Assembly (NCBI GenBank): GCA_050943255.1
Contig: JBMNOV010000031.1
Location: 1-23,103, forward strand
DNA from: UBA4844 sp050943255
GTDB taxonomy: Bacteria; Bacillota; Syntrophomonadia; Syntrophomonadales; Syntrophomonadaceae
Direction of reading: 5' to 3'
DNA length: 23,103 nucleotides
Shown one piece after another: positions 14,709 to 22,819 of the stretch. The first letter of the stretch is position 1, and each line of letters begins with the position of its first letter. A program made the translations under genes and the position numbers. The notes under the pieces were generated by a model. It was not told the origin of the DNA and ran no database searches. It saw only the letters and a list, made by a program, of their open reading frames with translations.

Positions 14709-15875
14709 ATGCAAGATAAACTGGTTTGGCTTGAAATGTACCGTTGGAGCTTTGCCTGTATTCCTGGAATAATTTTTAATTACGCCCAGGAGCTCGATTT
14801 AGATATTGAGGATATTGGAATATTCACGGCCCTATTTTATACCTTAGAACAATCCCGCCCCCTGTATAATAAAGGGATTACGGTTGGACAAGTTCTGCAA
14901 ATATGTCCCGTAATAAGCAAACAAAAAATATCCCGCAAATTAAACCATATGGAGCAGCTAGGTGTAATTAGTATAGAAAAGGGGAATGGCCAACTTGCAG
15001 ACAGAATAATTAATCTAGAACCATTAATAGAAAAGTTAGAAATGATGGTAAATCGGGATCATCCTATTTTAGAATCACATAATAGTAGTCATGAAGCAAA
15101 TTCGGAGCAGACCGAACATTTGCTAGATGAATACCGTGAACGTATAGTTCAGTTAGAATTACAGCTAGAGGAAGAAAAAGCTAAAAGGTTAAATATTGTT
15201 TCTTGTAATCAAAATGTAGCGTATAAAAAGGTAGCTGATTTTATTTCTAAGAAAACCGGTAATCTAATGAGTGTTAAAATGTCTAATGAACTACATAAAT
15301 GGTTAGACGAACTAGGTTTTACACCGGAATTTTTATTATGCATGCTTGAGTTGTGTTTTGAACGTAAAATTTATAATGTACGTAATATTAGTAAAATAGC
15401 TCATGATCTAAAAGAGTATGCTATTAGTACTGTTGATGGTTTAGAAATGTATTTTAAAAGAAATGTCGATAATGAAAAGTTTACTGCCGTAAGATTAAAT
15501 CAATTTGATCCTGATGTATTAGAGTTTGGTAGTCATACTGGTATAGATATGAGTGCTATTGCCCGCCGGCAGGTTTATTATAAATGGCGTTATGACTGGG
15601 GGTTTAGTCATGTCATGATTATGAAAGCGGGCGAGATCATGTGCCAGCGTACCAGAAACGGTGGTCTTGAATATATTGATAGTGTTCTAAATAACTGGAT
15701 GAGTAAAGAGATTCGTCAAGTAGAAGATGCTGAAAGGGAATTACAAGAATTTAAGCAAAAAAATAAAAATAATCGTAACGCAAATGCAGAGGTTAAGAAA
15801 AAAAAGGATAGTTCTTCAGAATATGAGATATATGTTCCACCAGTGAGGTTGGAAGAAATAAAGAGTAAGGTATAA
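14709..15875 (+). CDS. DnaD-like replication initiation / helicase-loading protein
   Basis: This protein resembles DnaD and the Bacillus helicase-loading DnaB in architecture. An N-terminal winged-helix domain (about 1-110; ELDLDIEDIGIFTALFYTLE, KISRKLNHMEQLGVI) is joined by a charged coiled-coil linker (about 125-165) to two DnaD C-terminal-type helical domains. The second ends YIDSVLNNW, matching the Y-x3-I-x3-W pattern with Val for Ile. Such proteins act at replication start or restart and help load the helicase. I chose ATG 14709 because GGAGG is at 14693-14697 and the upstream ATG 14673 overlaps the -10 box, so it is upstream of any plausible transcript start. From this ATG the length is 388 residues. 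A helicase gene follows, as expected for a functional pair. Confidence 0.82.
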   Translation: MQDKLVWLEMYRWSFACIPGIIFNYAQELDLDIEDIGIFTALFYTLEQSRPLYNKGITVGQVLQICPVISKQKISRKLNHMEQLGVISIEKGNGQLADRIINLEPLIEKLEMMVNRDHPILESHNSSHEANSEQTEHLLDEYRERIVQLELQLEEEKAKRLNIVSCNQNVAYKKVADFISKKTGNLMSVKMSNELHKWLDELGFTPEFLLCMLELCFERKIYNVRNISKIAHDLKEYAISTVDGLEMYFKRNVDNEKFTAVRLNQFDPDVLEFGSHTGIDMSAIARRQVYYKWRYDWGFSHVMIMKAGEIMCQRTRNGGLEYIDSVLNNWMSKEIRQVEDAERELQEFKQKNKNNRNANAEVKKKKDSSSEYEIYVPPVRLEEIKSKV

Positions 15876-15879
15876 TAAT

Positions 15880-15910
15880 AACGGGGACAAGTACCCCGTT
15901 TTGATTTTGG
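15880..15910 (+). terminator. Hairpin between the dnaD-like and helicase genes
   Basis: AACGGGG and CCCCGTT pair perfectly around ACAAGTA, followed by TTGATTTT. It begins 5 bases after the first stop and ends just before the helicase start, so it may be a partial terminator setting the ratio of the two proteins. Confidence 0.5.
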
Positions 15911-15925
15911 GATGGTGCTTTTTCA

Positions 15926-17281
15926 ATGTTTACTGATTTGCCAGAGGATTATCTTTTTGATTTAGAGAGTGAACAACGTGTATTATCAGCCATTATACAT
16001 TCCGAAGATGCCTGCATCGAGGCTTATAATCTACTATCTGTAGATGAATTTTATTCTCCTCGTAACGCTTTGATATTCGAACTATGTCATGGGCTATATC
16101 TAAGGGAAGTACGTCCAACTCTGGTGGAAGTATTAAAGGAAGGACATACGTTAGGTTTATTCATTAATCCCCGTGATATTGAGGAATTAAAGTATATTGC
16201 TGAGCAGTATATTGATGAGCAAAATATTAAATACTGGATTCAAAGAATCAAGGATAAGTCACGTTTACGTAAGTTTGTTGATTTCCTTAATACTAGCTAC
16301 GAAATTTTATTAAAGCAAAAGGGCAGTGATGTTGAACAAATATTGATGTCAGCTGAAGAAAAGCTAACTAATTTAACTGCTCTGGAAATAGATGATCATG
16401 TAGATAGCCCGGATCAATTAGCTAATCTAGGTTATGATGAAGTAGAGCGCCGTTTTCTTAGGTATAAGAGTATAAGTGAAGTTAATAATGGGGTAATACC
16501 TCTAGATGGTTTATCTACAGGGTTTGACAATTTAAACCATGTCACTTTAGGTTACAAACCTGGTGATTTAATTATATTAGGTGCCCAGACAGGACATGGG
16601 AAGACAGCCTTTGCTTTACATACAGCCAAAGCTATTGCAGTAGATAGTAAAAAAAATTTGCTTTATTTAAATACTGAAATGAGTCGAGAACAAATTGCAC
16701 TTAGATGGGGTTCTATATTATCATCAATAGAACATGATCGTATTCGTTCAGGGAGTATTACTGAAACCGAATTATCTCTAATTCTTAATGCTTATTCCCG
16801 CTTACGGGATAGTGGATTCTATTCTTATCCTTGCCCTAACCTTACACCTGAAAAGACTGTATCGATAGCCAGAAAGTTTAAGGCTCAGAAAAATATTGAG
16901 ATGATGATTATTGATTATATAGGGCGAATGGATAAATATGACCCCCGCCTTTCTGAATGGCAAATATTAGAACAGATTGTAAAAACCCAAAAGATGCTTG
17001 CTCAAAATCTCAAAATAGCAGTAATGTGCTTGGTGCAATTAAATGTTGATGGTACTTTACAGGGAGCCAGACGTATGAAAAACGAATGTGATTTAATGTT
17101 AAAACTGACTCCTATACCTAAAGAAGATTTTGAATTAGACGAAGAAATAAAAAAATATCTTAATCCTAATTATTATCTAATTATAGAAAAAAATAGGGAT
17201 GGTCGTAGTGGTGTACGCATACCTGTTGTCTTCGATTTGCAAAAACAAATTATGAAGGATGCGGAAAGGATTAGCCCATAA
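15926..17281 (+). CDS. Divergent DnaB-family replicative helicase
   Basis: This 451-residue protein has the complete DnaB layout: an N-terminal helical domain (about 1-105; ESEQRVLSAIIHSEDACIEA), a linker, and a RecA-like ATPase. Walker A is GAQTGHGKT (219-227), where typical DnaB has GARPSMGKT. The NTEMS segment supplies the catalytic Glu (251). Walker B is IIDY (328-331), VQLN carries Gln371, and IIEKNRDGRSGVRIPVVF is the standard C-terminal end. It should move 5' to 3' on DNA as a hexamer. The deviations suggest a specialised second helicase rather than the main chromosomal one, but this is inference. The ribosome binding site is weak (GGGATGGTG). The stop TAA shares one base with the next start. 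Confidence 0.85.
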   Translation: MFTDLPEDYLFDLESEQRVLSAIIHSEDACIEAYNLLSVDEFYSPRNALIFELCHGLYLREVRPTLVEVLKEGHTLGLFINPRDIEELKYIAEQYIDEQNIKYWIQRIKDKSRLRKFVDFLNTSYEILLKQKGSDVEQILMSAEEKLTNLTALEIDDHVDSPDQLANLGYDEVERRFLRYKSISEVNNGVIPLDGLSTGFDNLNHVTLGYKPGDLIILGAQTGHGKTAFALHTAKAIAVDSKKNLLYLNTEMSREQIALRWGSILSSIEHDRIRSGSITETELSLILNAYSRLRDSGFYSYPCPNLTPEKTVSIARKFKAQKNIEMMIIDYIGRMDKYDPRLSEWQILEQIVKTQKMLAQNLKIAVMCLVQLNVDGTLQGARRMKNECDLMLKLTPIPKEDFELDEEIKKYLNPNYYLIIEKNRDGRSGVRIPVVFDLQKQIMKDAERISP

Positions 17282-17586
17282 TGCCCTTTAGAGATAAAAG
17301 AAATAAAGTTTATGATGAAAGCGTTAGCCTTATAGCTGATCTAGGTTTTAGAAACCGAATAAATTCTATGGAAATGGGATTTTTATTAACATTGCTAGAT
17401 CTGGTATTCGTTAACAAGGCCAAGCCTGAACTTATCACAGCATTGAGAAAATGGTATAAAACTAACAATGGCAGTGAAATTGATGAAATAATTAAGGCCA
17501 CTCTGATTGCCACAAAACTTAATGATCAGGAATCATTGGATTTATGTATACGGACAATTGAAGAATTACTAGAAGCAAGACAGTAA
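17281..17586 (+). CDS. Unknown 101-residue protein coupled to the helicase gene
   Basis: I do not recognise this protein. The reading frame starts at ATG 17281, overlapping the helicase stop by one base (TAATG), with AAGGA (17266-17270) inside the end of the helicase gene. The sequence reads as mainly helical (MPFRDKRNKVYDESVSLIAD, then SMEMGFLLTLLDLVFVNK), ending in an acidic helix CIRTIEELLEARQ. There is no clear membrane segment or known motif. Its position, fully coupled to a helicase and a loader, suggests a partner or regulator of that helicase; there is no sequence proof. Confidence 0.75.
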   Translation: MPFRDKRNKVYDESVSLIADLGFRNRINSMEMGFLLTLLDLVFVNKAKPELITALRKWYKTNNGSEIDEIIKATLIATKLNDQESLDLCIRTIEELLEARQ

Positions 17587-17616
17587 AATGTACGGTTTAT
17601 TATAAGGAGGTATTTT

Positions 17617-18459
17617 GTGGGTGAATGCTGGTTTAGTGAGAAAAATACTGAAGGATATGAAGTAAAATGGAAGATAAATAAAATATTACACAGCGAAAAG
17701 ACTCCGTATCAGAAGTTGTTAGTAATTGATACATGGCAATGGGGGAAAGCCCTTATTTTAGATGATGCCTTGCAGGTAAGCGAAAAAGATGAATTTATTT
17801 ACCATGAGATGATTGTTCACGTTGCTATGTGCTCTCATCCTGGACCGAAAAACGTATTGATAATAGGCGGTGGGGATGGGGGTACCCTTCGAGAGGCTTG
17901 TAAGCATGAATGCCTGGAAAGAGTTGATATGGTAGAAATCGATGCCCGGGTGGTAGAAAATAGCAAAAAATATTTACCAACAATTGCAGTTTCCTTTGAT
18001 GACCCCCGGCTTAATTTATACTTTGCTGATGGTATAGAATATGTAAAAAAACCTCCTCAAAAATACGACTTGGTTATTGTGGATTCTTCTGACCCAATAG
18101 GACCAGCCCAACAATTATTTACTCGAGGTTTTTACAACGATATTTATAATTGCTTAAATCATGACGGAATGATGGTAGTACAGTCAGAATCACCGTTATT
18201 TTACCAAGATGTTTTTACTTCAATATATCGGAATATATCCTCAATCTTTCCTATTACTAAAGTTTATCAAGCCTTTATCCCTACATATGTATCAGGCCCC
18301 TGGTCATTTACAATAGGCAGTAAAAGGTATGATCCCAGTAAAGCTAAAGATGACAACATTATCCCTAATGATTTAAAATATTACAATAGAAAGATACATG
18401 CTAGTGCTTTTACGCTCCCTATATTCATAAAAAATATGTTATGCAACAATCCCAGGTAG
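17617..18459 (+). CDS. speE: Spermidine synthase (polyamine aminopropyltransferase)
   Basis: The enzyme transfers an aminopropyl group from decarboxylated S-adenosylmethionine to putrescine or a related amine. The 280-residue length and motifs are standard: the small N-terminal beta domain, GGGDGG (84-89) for the nucleotide, MVEID (105-109), ADGIEYV (137-143) and VDSSDPIGPAQQLF (155-168) at the active site, then QSESPLFY. The start is GTG 17617, set by AAGGAGG at 17604-17610. The hisC gene starts 31 bases after its stop with a ribosome binding site between them, so they are probably one operon. No arginine or agmatine decarboxylase, or speD, lies in the window. Related aminopropyltransferases with other amine substrates cannot be excluded. 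Confidence 0.93.
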   Translation: MGECWFSEKNTEGYEVKWKINKILHSEKTPYQKLLVIDTWQWGKALILDDALQVSEKDEFIYHEMIVHVAMCSHPGPKNVLIIGGGDGGTLREACKHECLERVDMVEIDARVVENSKKYLPTIAVSFDDPRLNLYFADGIEYVKKPPQKYDLVIVDSSDPIGPAQQLFTRGFYNDIYNCLNHDGMMVVQSESPLFYQDVFTSIYRNISSIFPITKVYQAFIPTYVSGPWSFTIGSKRYDPSKAKDDNIIPNDLKYYNRKIHASAFTLPIFIKNMLCNNPR

Positions 18460-18490
18460 GTTTAGAAATAATTAGGAGGTTTTAAAAATT

Positions 18491-19594
18491 ATGTCTGATT
18501 TTGTAAAAAGAAGAGCTCGCAGCGAAATATTCAATCTGAAGCCTTATGTGCCGGGAAAACCAGTTGAGGAAGTTCAAAGAGAGCTAGGTATTGATAATAT
18601 AATAAAAATGGCTTCAAATGAAAACCCACTGGGACCTTCACCTCGAGCGATGAAAGCGGTTAGCCAAATTCTTGATCAATTGCATATATATCCAGATGCT
18701 AATTGCTATTATCTTAAACAAAAACTGGCCCGATTACTGGATTTTGACACCCAGGGAATTATCATAGGTAATGGTTCTGATGAACTCTTAAAATTGTTAG
18801 CTGAAACTTTTCTTAATGCTGGAGATGAGATTATCTATGCTTATCCTTCTTTTTCCGAGTATGATTTTACAGCTACTATAATGGGAGCAAAATCCGTAAA
18901 AATTCCCTTACAAAACTTTCGGCATGACCTTAACGCTATGCTGACGGCGGTTACTCCCCAAACTAAAATTATATATATCTGTAATCCCAACAATCCTACT
19001 GGAACAACTGTTACTGGAAATGAGATCGATACATTTATGGCACAGGTACCAGAAGATATATTAGTTGTATTTGATGAAGCCTATGCTGAATATGTAATGA
19101 ATGATTCATATACCAGTGGCCTAAAGTATGTTCGCACAGGGCGCAATGCTATAGTCCTTCGCACCTTTTCTAAGATATATGGGCTAGCTGCATTACGGAT
19201 AGGATATGGGATAACTACACCGGAAATAGCGGCAGCTGTAGAAAGCGTTACCGAACCTTTTAATGTTAATATGTTGGCACAGGTTGCAGCTACTGCCGCG
19301 TTGGATGATAAAGAACACCTGCAAGAGAGCAAAAAAATTAACCAGTTGGGGAAGGATTTTTTATATAATGAGTTTGAAAAAATGCAGCTTTCATATATTC
19401 CTAGCGAAACTAATTTTATATTTGTAGATACCGGCAAAGATAGTAAAGAAGTATTCCAACAACTTCTTAAAAAGGGAATTATAATTCGGACAGGTGATAT
19501 TTTTGATTACCCTACCTTCATCCGCATCACAGTAGGAACCCAGGAGCAGAATAGCCGATTTGCAAAGGAGTTAAGAAACATTCTGGAGGTTTAG
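18491..19594 (+). CDS. hisC: Histidinol-phosphate aminotransferase family protein
   Basis: This PLP aminotransferase of the HisC family has 367 residues. It contains IKMASNENPLGPSP (38-51), the YPDAN stretch, NPNNPTG (165-171), FDEAYAEY (194-201), the Schiff-base lysine Lys228 in RTFSKIYGLAALRIGYG, and a substrate-binding C-terminal segment FIRITVGTQEQN. The classical reaction is imidazole-acetol phosphate plus glutamate in histidine synthesis. Many HisC paralogues instead transaminate aromatic amino acids. Here no other his gene is adjacent, and iorAB lies close by, so an aromatic role is possible. AGGAGG (18474-18479) is 11 bases from ATG 18491, slightly long. It is in the speE transcription unit. 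Confidence 0.9.
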   Translation: MSDFVKRRARSEIFNLKPYVPGKPVEEVQRELGIDNIIKMASNENPLGPSPRAMKAVSQILDQLHIYPDANCYYLKQKLARLLDFDTQGIIIGNGSDELLKLLAETFLNAGDEIIYAYPSFSEYDFTATIMGAKSVKIPLQNFRHDLNAMLTAVTPQTKIIYICNPNNPTGTTVTGNEIDTFMAQVPEDILVVFDEAYAEYVMNDSYTSGLKYVRTGRNAIVLRTFSKIYGLAALRIGYGITTPEIAAAVESVTEPFNVNMLAQVAATAALDDKEHLQESKKINQLGKDFLYNEFEKMQLSYIPSETNFIFVDTGKDSKEVFQQLLKKGIIIRTGDIFDYPTFIRITVGTQEQNSRFAKELRNILEV

Positions 19595-19604
19595 ATTTTG
19601 ATAA

Positions 19605-20141
19605 ATGCTGCTATTTAAGGGGCATTATTCTAGTGCGAAGACAGGAAACGATTTAGAATACCACCTAAGAAATATTTTGGATGATTCGCTATTTAAAGAA
19701 CCAATCTTTCTTGGTATTGGATCGGAACACCACATACTTGATTGTCTCGGACCTTTAGTTGGTAGTATGATAAAAGAAAAGTGTAAGACATTACTGGCTT
19801 ATGGAACTCTTGATGACCCATTAAATGCTAAGAATCTAAATAAGCGCATGAAGGTTATTAACAATAAACATCCTGGTAACATACAAATTGCTATTGATGC
19901 CTCTTTAGGATCTAATGAAGAACTAGGAATGATAAAACTTTTTCAGGGATCTTTGTATCCAGGTAAAGCAATGGGCAAGAGGCTTCAGCCGGTAGGGCAC
20001 TTCTATATTACGGGTATAGTAGCTAGCCATGATGATAAATATAAGTTGATAAGAGCTAATTATGGTAGTTTGGTACCAGTTTACCATATAGCACGTTTAA
20101 TCAGTGATAGTATAGGTTCTTGGTACAATAGCTACAAGTAA
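19605..20141 (+). CDS. YyaC-like spore protein (DUF1256, GPR-like fold)
   Basis: This protein of about 178 residues resembles Bacillus YyaC, a forespore-expressed protein related in fold to the spore protease GPR. Signature stretches are EPIFLGIGSEHHILDCLGPLVG, IDASLGSNEELGMIKLFQGS, and the glycine-rich LQPVGHFYITGIV. Its exact activity is unproven in the family. The only start with an open frame is ATG 19605, because TAA lies directly before it. The nearest GGAGG (19585-19589) is 15 bases away, an unusually long gap. It follows hisC by 10 bases. Its presence supports a spore-forming organism. Confidence 0.85.
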   Translation: MLLFKGHYSSAKTGNDLEYHLRNILDDSLFKEPIFLGIGSEHHILDCLGPLVGSMIKEKCKTLLAYGTLDDPLNAKNLNKRMKVINNKHPGNIQIAIDASLGSNEELGMIKLFQGSLYPGKAMGKRLQPVGHFYITGIVASHDDKYKLIRANYGSLVPVYHIARLISDSIGSWYNSYK

Positions 20142-20181
20142 CTTAAATATAACCTTAAATGGGAACTACCAGTGGTCGTTT

Positions 20182-20214
20182 ACATAATTACTAATTATGT
20201 GCTATTATTTTTTA
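20182..20214. repeat. 9-bp AT-rich palindrome followed by a T-run
   Basis: ACATAATTA and TAATTATGT are perfect inverse copies around one base (20182-20200), then GCTATTATTTTTT. It is either a weak terminator of the YyaC-like gene or an operator ahead of iorA. Confidence 0.45.
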
Positions 20215-20265
20215 GACATCATTTTAGTGTGGACGATGACTTACAGGTTATACTTGGGTGTGCAG

Positions 20266-20297
20266 CCTTTCATCTCCATAAGGATGGAAGGTTTTTT
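20266..20297 (+). terminator. Terminator-like hairpin 35 bases before iorA
   Basis: CCTTTCATC and GATGGAAGG pair over 9 bp (one G-U) with loop TCCATAAG, then six T. It could end the upstream transcript or act as an attenuator in the iorA leader. No promoter is evident between it and the gene. Confidence 0.7.
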
Positions 20298-20331
20298 ATG
20301 TTTATAAAAGAGGGGCAGGGGAGAACAAAAT

Positions 20332-22074
20332 ATGAAAAAACTTATGATAGGCAATGACGCAATTGCCAGGGGAGCATTTGAAGCCGGTGTTACGGTTGCT
20401 ACCGCCTATCCTGGTACACCTAGTACGGAAATAGTAACTAGTATTGCCAATTATCCCGGTATATACGCAGAGTGGGCTCCCAATGAAAAAGTTGCCATGG
20501 AGGTTGCAATAGGTGCTTCGATCGGTGGAGCTCGAACCCTTGTAGCTATGAAACATGTTGGGGTTAATGTGGCTGCTGATCCATTATACACTTTCGCCTA
20601 TACCGGCGTTAATGGAGGCCTCGTTATAGTGTCTGCCGATGATCCGGGTATGCATTCATCACAGAACGAACAAGATAACCGGGGATATGGACGTTTTGCC
20701 AAAATGCCGGTAATAGAACCCTCTGATAGCCAAGAGGCCAAGGATTTTACTCGGTTGGCATTTGATATTAGTGAACAATTTGATATCCCAGTTATGTTAC
20801 GTATTACAACACGCTTGGCTCATTCCCAGACTTTGGTGGAAGAAGGAGAATATAAAGGAGTTGGAGTTAAGGATTATAAAAAGGATGCAGCTAAATATGT
20901 TATGTTACCCGGGTTTGCTAAGGGACGGCATAAAGATCTAGAAAATAGATTATTACGCCTTAGGGAGTATTCCAATAGCACTGAATTAAATCGGATTGAA
21001 TGGGGCGACCGTAGACTAGGGGTTATAACCAGTGGTGTATGTTATCAATACGTTAAAGAGTCTATGCCCGATATATCAGTATTGAAGCTAGGTATGATCA
21101 ACCCTCTCCCGAATAGCCTAATCAAAGAATTTGCTTCGGGGGTTGAACGACTAGTAATCATTGAAGAGCTGGAACCCGTAATTGAGGAACAGGTTAAATC
21201 ATGGGGAATCGCTGCCGAAGGTAAGGAGATTTTTAGCCTATTAGGAGAATATAGCCCTGAATATATTGCGGAAGTGCTGGGCAATAAGACTATTAGCCAA
21301 AGTTTTGGTCTGGATAAAGACATACCAGCCCGGCCTCCACTTTTCTGTCCGGGGTGCCCTCATCGTGGAGTTTTCTATACCTTAAAGAAAATGCGTTTAA
21401 ATGTGATGGGGGATATCGGCTGTTATACCTTAGGAGCCTTAAATCCCCTTGATGGTATCGATGCATGTATATGCATGGGAGCCAGTATCGGGATGGCTAT
21501 GGGGATGGAAAAAGCTCGGGGTAGTGAATATGCAAATAAGGTAGTAGCGGTTATAGGTGATTCTACTTTTGTCCATTCCGGAATTACTCCCCTAATTGAT
21601 ATAGTATATAATCAAGGTACTGCAACTGTATTAATACTAGATAATAGTACAACTGCAATGACTGGTCACCAGGATCACCCTGCTACTGGGGTTACTATTA
21701 AAAAAGAACCTACAGTTAAATTAGATCTTGAGGCACTGGTGAAAGCAGTAGGTGTAAAGAATGTTCGGGTAGTAGATCCTTTACACCTGAATGAATTACA
21801 ACAGGCTCTGGAAGAGGAGCTACAGCGTCGTGAGCCTTCAGTAATAATAGCCCGGCGGCCTTGTGCTTTACTTCAAAAACCGCCGCTTGACCAAAAAACT
21901 GTCATTGACAATGAACTTTGTAAAGGTTGTAAACTTTGCATTAAAATAGGCTGTACAGGTATTTATTATAATGAGGATAAAAAATTGGCAGTAATTAATC
22001 CTAATACCTGTGTAAATTGCGGCCTGTGTGCTCAGGTTTGTGCCTTCGACGCTATTAAAATAATGGAGGTTTAG
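20332..22074 (+). CDS. iorA: Indolepyruvate:ferredoxin oxidoreductase, alpha subunit
   Basis: The large subunit oxidatively decarboxylates aryl-pyruvates (from Trp, Phe, Tyr) to aryl-acetyl-CoA, reducing ferredoxin. It has 580 residues, the normal size. It opens with the pyrimidine-binding domain (ATAYPGTPSTEI, 23-34) and the central APNEKVAMEVAIGASIGG. The TPP-binding part has DIGCYTLGALNPLD and GDSTFVHSGITPLID. The C-terminus carries two [4Fe-4S] sites: Cys530, 533, 536, 541 and Cys560, 563, 566, 570. The ribosome binding site AGGGGAG (20317-20323) is 8 bases from ATG. iorB follows 4 bases later, so this is a two-gene operon, strictly anaerobic in character. Confidence 0.96.
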   Translation: MKKLMIGNDAIARGAFEAGVTVATAYPGTPSTEIVTSIANYPGIYAEWAPNEKVAMEVAIGASIGGARTLVAMKHVGVNVAADPLYTFAYTGVNGGLVIVSADDPGMHSSQNEQDNRGYGRFAKMPVIEPSDSQEAKDFTRLAFDISEQFDIPVMLRITTRLAHSQTLVEEGEYKGVGVKDYKKDAAKYVMLPGFAKGRHKDLENRLLRLREYSNSTELNRIEWGDRRLGVITSGVCYQYVKESMPDISVLKLGMINPLPNSLIKEFASGVERLVIIEELEPVIEEQVKSWGIAAEGKEIFSLLGEYSPEYIAEVLGNKTISQSFGLDKDIPARPPLFCPGCPHRGVFYTLKKMRLNVMGDIGCYTLGALNPLDGIDACICMGASIGMAMGMEKARGSEYANKVVAVIGDSTFVHSGITPLIDIVYNQGTATVLILDNSTTAMTGHQDHPATGVTIKKEPTVKLDLEALVKAVGVKNVRVVDPLHLNELQQALEEELQRREPSVIIARRPCALLQKPPLDQKTVIDNELCKGCKLCIKIGCTGIYYNEDKKLAVINPNTCVNCGLCAQVCAFDAIKIMEV

Positions 22075-22078
22075 AGTT

Positions 22079-22681
22079 ATGACAGGTAAAGTAATGAATA
22101 TTCTTATAGTTGGTGTTGGCGGACAAGGTACAGTACTAACCAGCCGGATATTAGCTCAGGTAGCCGTGCAAATGGGATATGATGTTAAGGTATCAGAGAT
22201 ACATGGTATGGCTCAGCGTGGTGGAAGTGTAGTTACCCAAGTGAGATATGGGGAAAAGGTTTACTCGCCAATAATAGCAAAAGGTGATGCTGATATCTTA
22301 TTAGCATTCGAAAAATTGGAAGCTGCTCGGTGGTTAGACTACCTGAAACCTGAGGGAATGGTTATCATAAATAATGAACAAGTTGATCCTCTGCCAGTTA
22401 TGAGCGGCAAAATGAAATATCCTCAGGATATTCAACAGCGCATAGCTGATGTAATAAAACGTAGCTTGGTGGTAGATGCCAGTAATATAGCAGTTGCATG
22501 TGGTGATGTACGGGCTGCTAATGTTGTACTGGTAGGGGTACTAGCAGCTGCTATTGGATTACCGTCAGATGAAATTAATAAAGCCATTCATGAATTAGTT
22601 CCTGCCAAAGCCCTAGAAGAAAACCTTAAAGCCTTTATAGAGGGGCAAAAACAGTATACGAGCTTGTTGGCAAAATGTTAG
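22079..22681 (+). CDS. iorB: Indolepyruvate:ferredoxin oxidoreductase, beta subunit
   Basis: This is the small partner subunit of IorA, of the pyruvate-ferredoxin oxidoreductase gamma type, 200 residues. It has GVGGQGTVLTSRIL (12-25) and the SEIHGMAQRGGSVVTQVR stretch typical of the CoA-binding subunit, then ADILLAFEKLEAARWL and the helical end. The start ATG 22079 is preceded by GGAGG (22065-22069) lying in the last codons of iorA. Both proteins should form the functional heteromer. No other oxidoreductase gene follows. Confidence 0.95.
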   Translation: MTGKVMNILIVGVGGQGTVLTSRILAQVAVQMGYDVKVSEIHGMAQRGGSVVTQVRYGEKVYSPIIAKGDADILLAFEKLEAARWLDYLKPEGMVIINNEQVDPLPVMSGKMKYPQDIQQRIADVIKRSLVVDASNIAVACGDVRAANVVLVGVLAAAIGLPSDEINKAIHELVPAKALEENLKAFIEGQKQYTSLLAKC

Positions 22682-22738
22682 GCTATTTTTTGGTAATAAG
22701 ATAAAAACATAGTTTACAAGCAAAAACGACATTATAGG

Positions 22739-22784
22739 ATAAAGCAGGAAAACCTTTGATAGAACAAAGCTTTTCTTGCTTTAT
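22739..22784. repeat. Long inverted repeat between convergent genes, possible terminator
   Basis: ATAAAGCAGGAAAA (22739-22752) pairs with TTTTCTTGCTTTAT (22771-22784), with one G-U pair. After one C-C mismatch the pairing continues as CTTTG/CAAAG around ATAGAA, giving 19 bp in 46 bases. No T-run follows on either strand, so it is not a standard terminator. Confidence 0.6.
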
Positions 22785-22819
22785 GTCATTTAAAGTAATT
22801 AACGTTTAAATTGTTTTGA

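Noticed and set aside
19081..19437. 118-residue minus-strand frame inside hisC
   Set aside because: It is a shadow frame of a well-supported gene, with no family similarity.
20226..20254. TATACT at 20249 as an iorA promoter
   Set aside because: No -35 box at a suitable distance.
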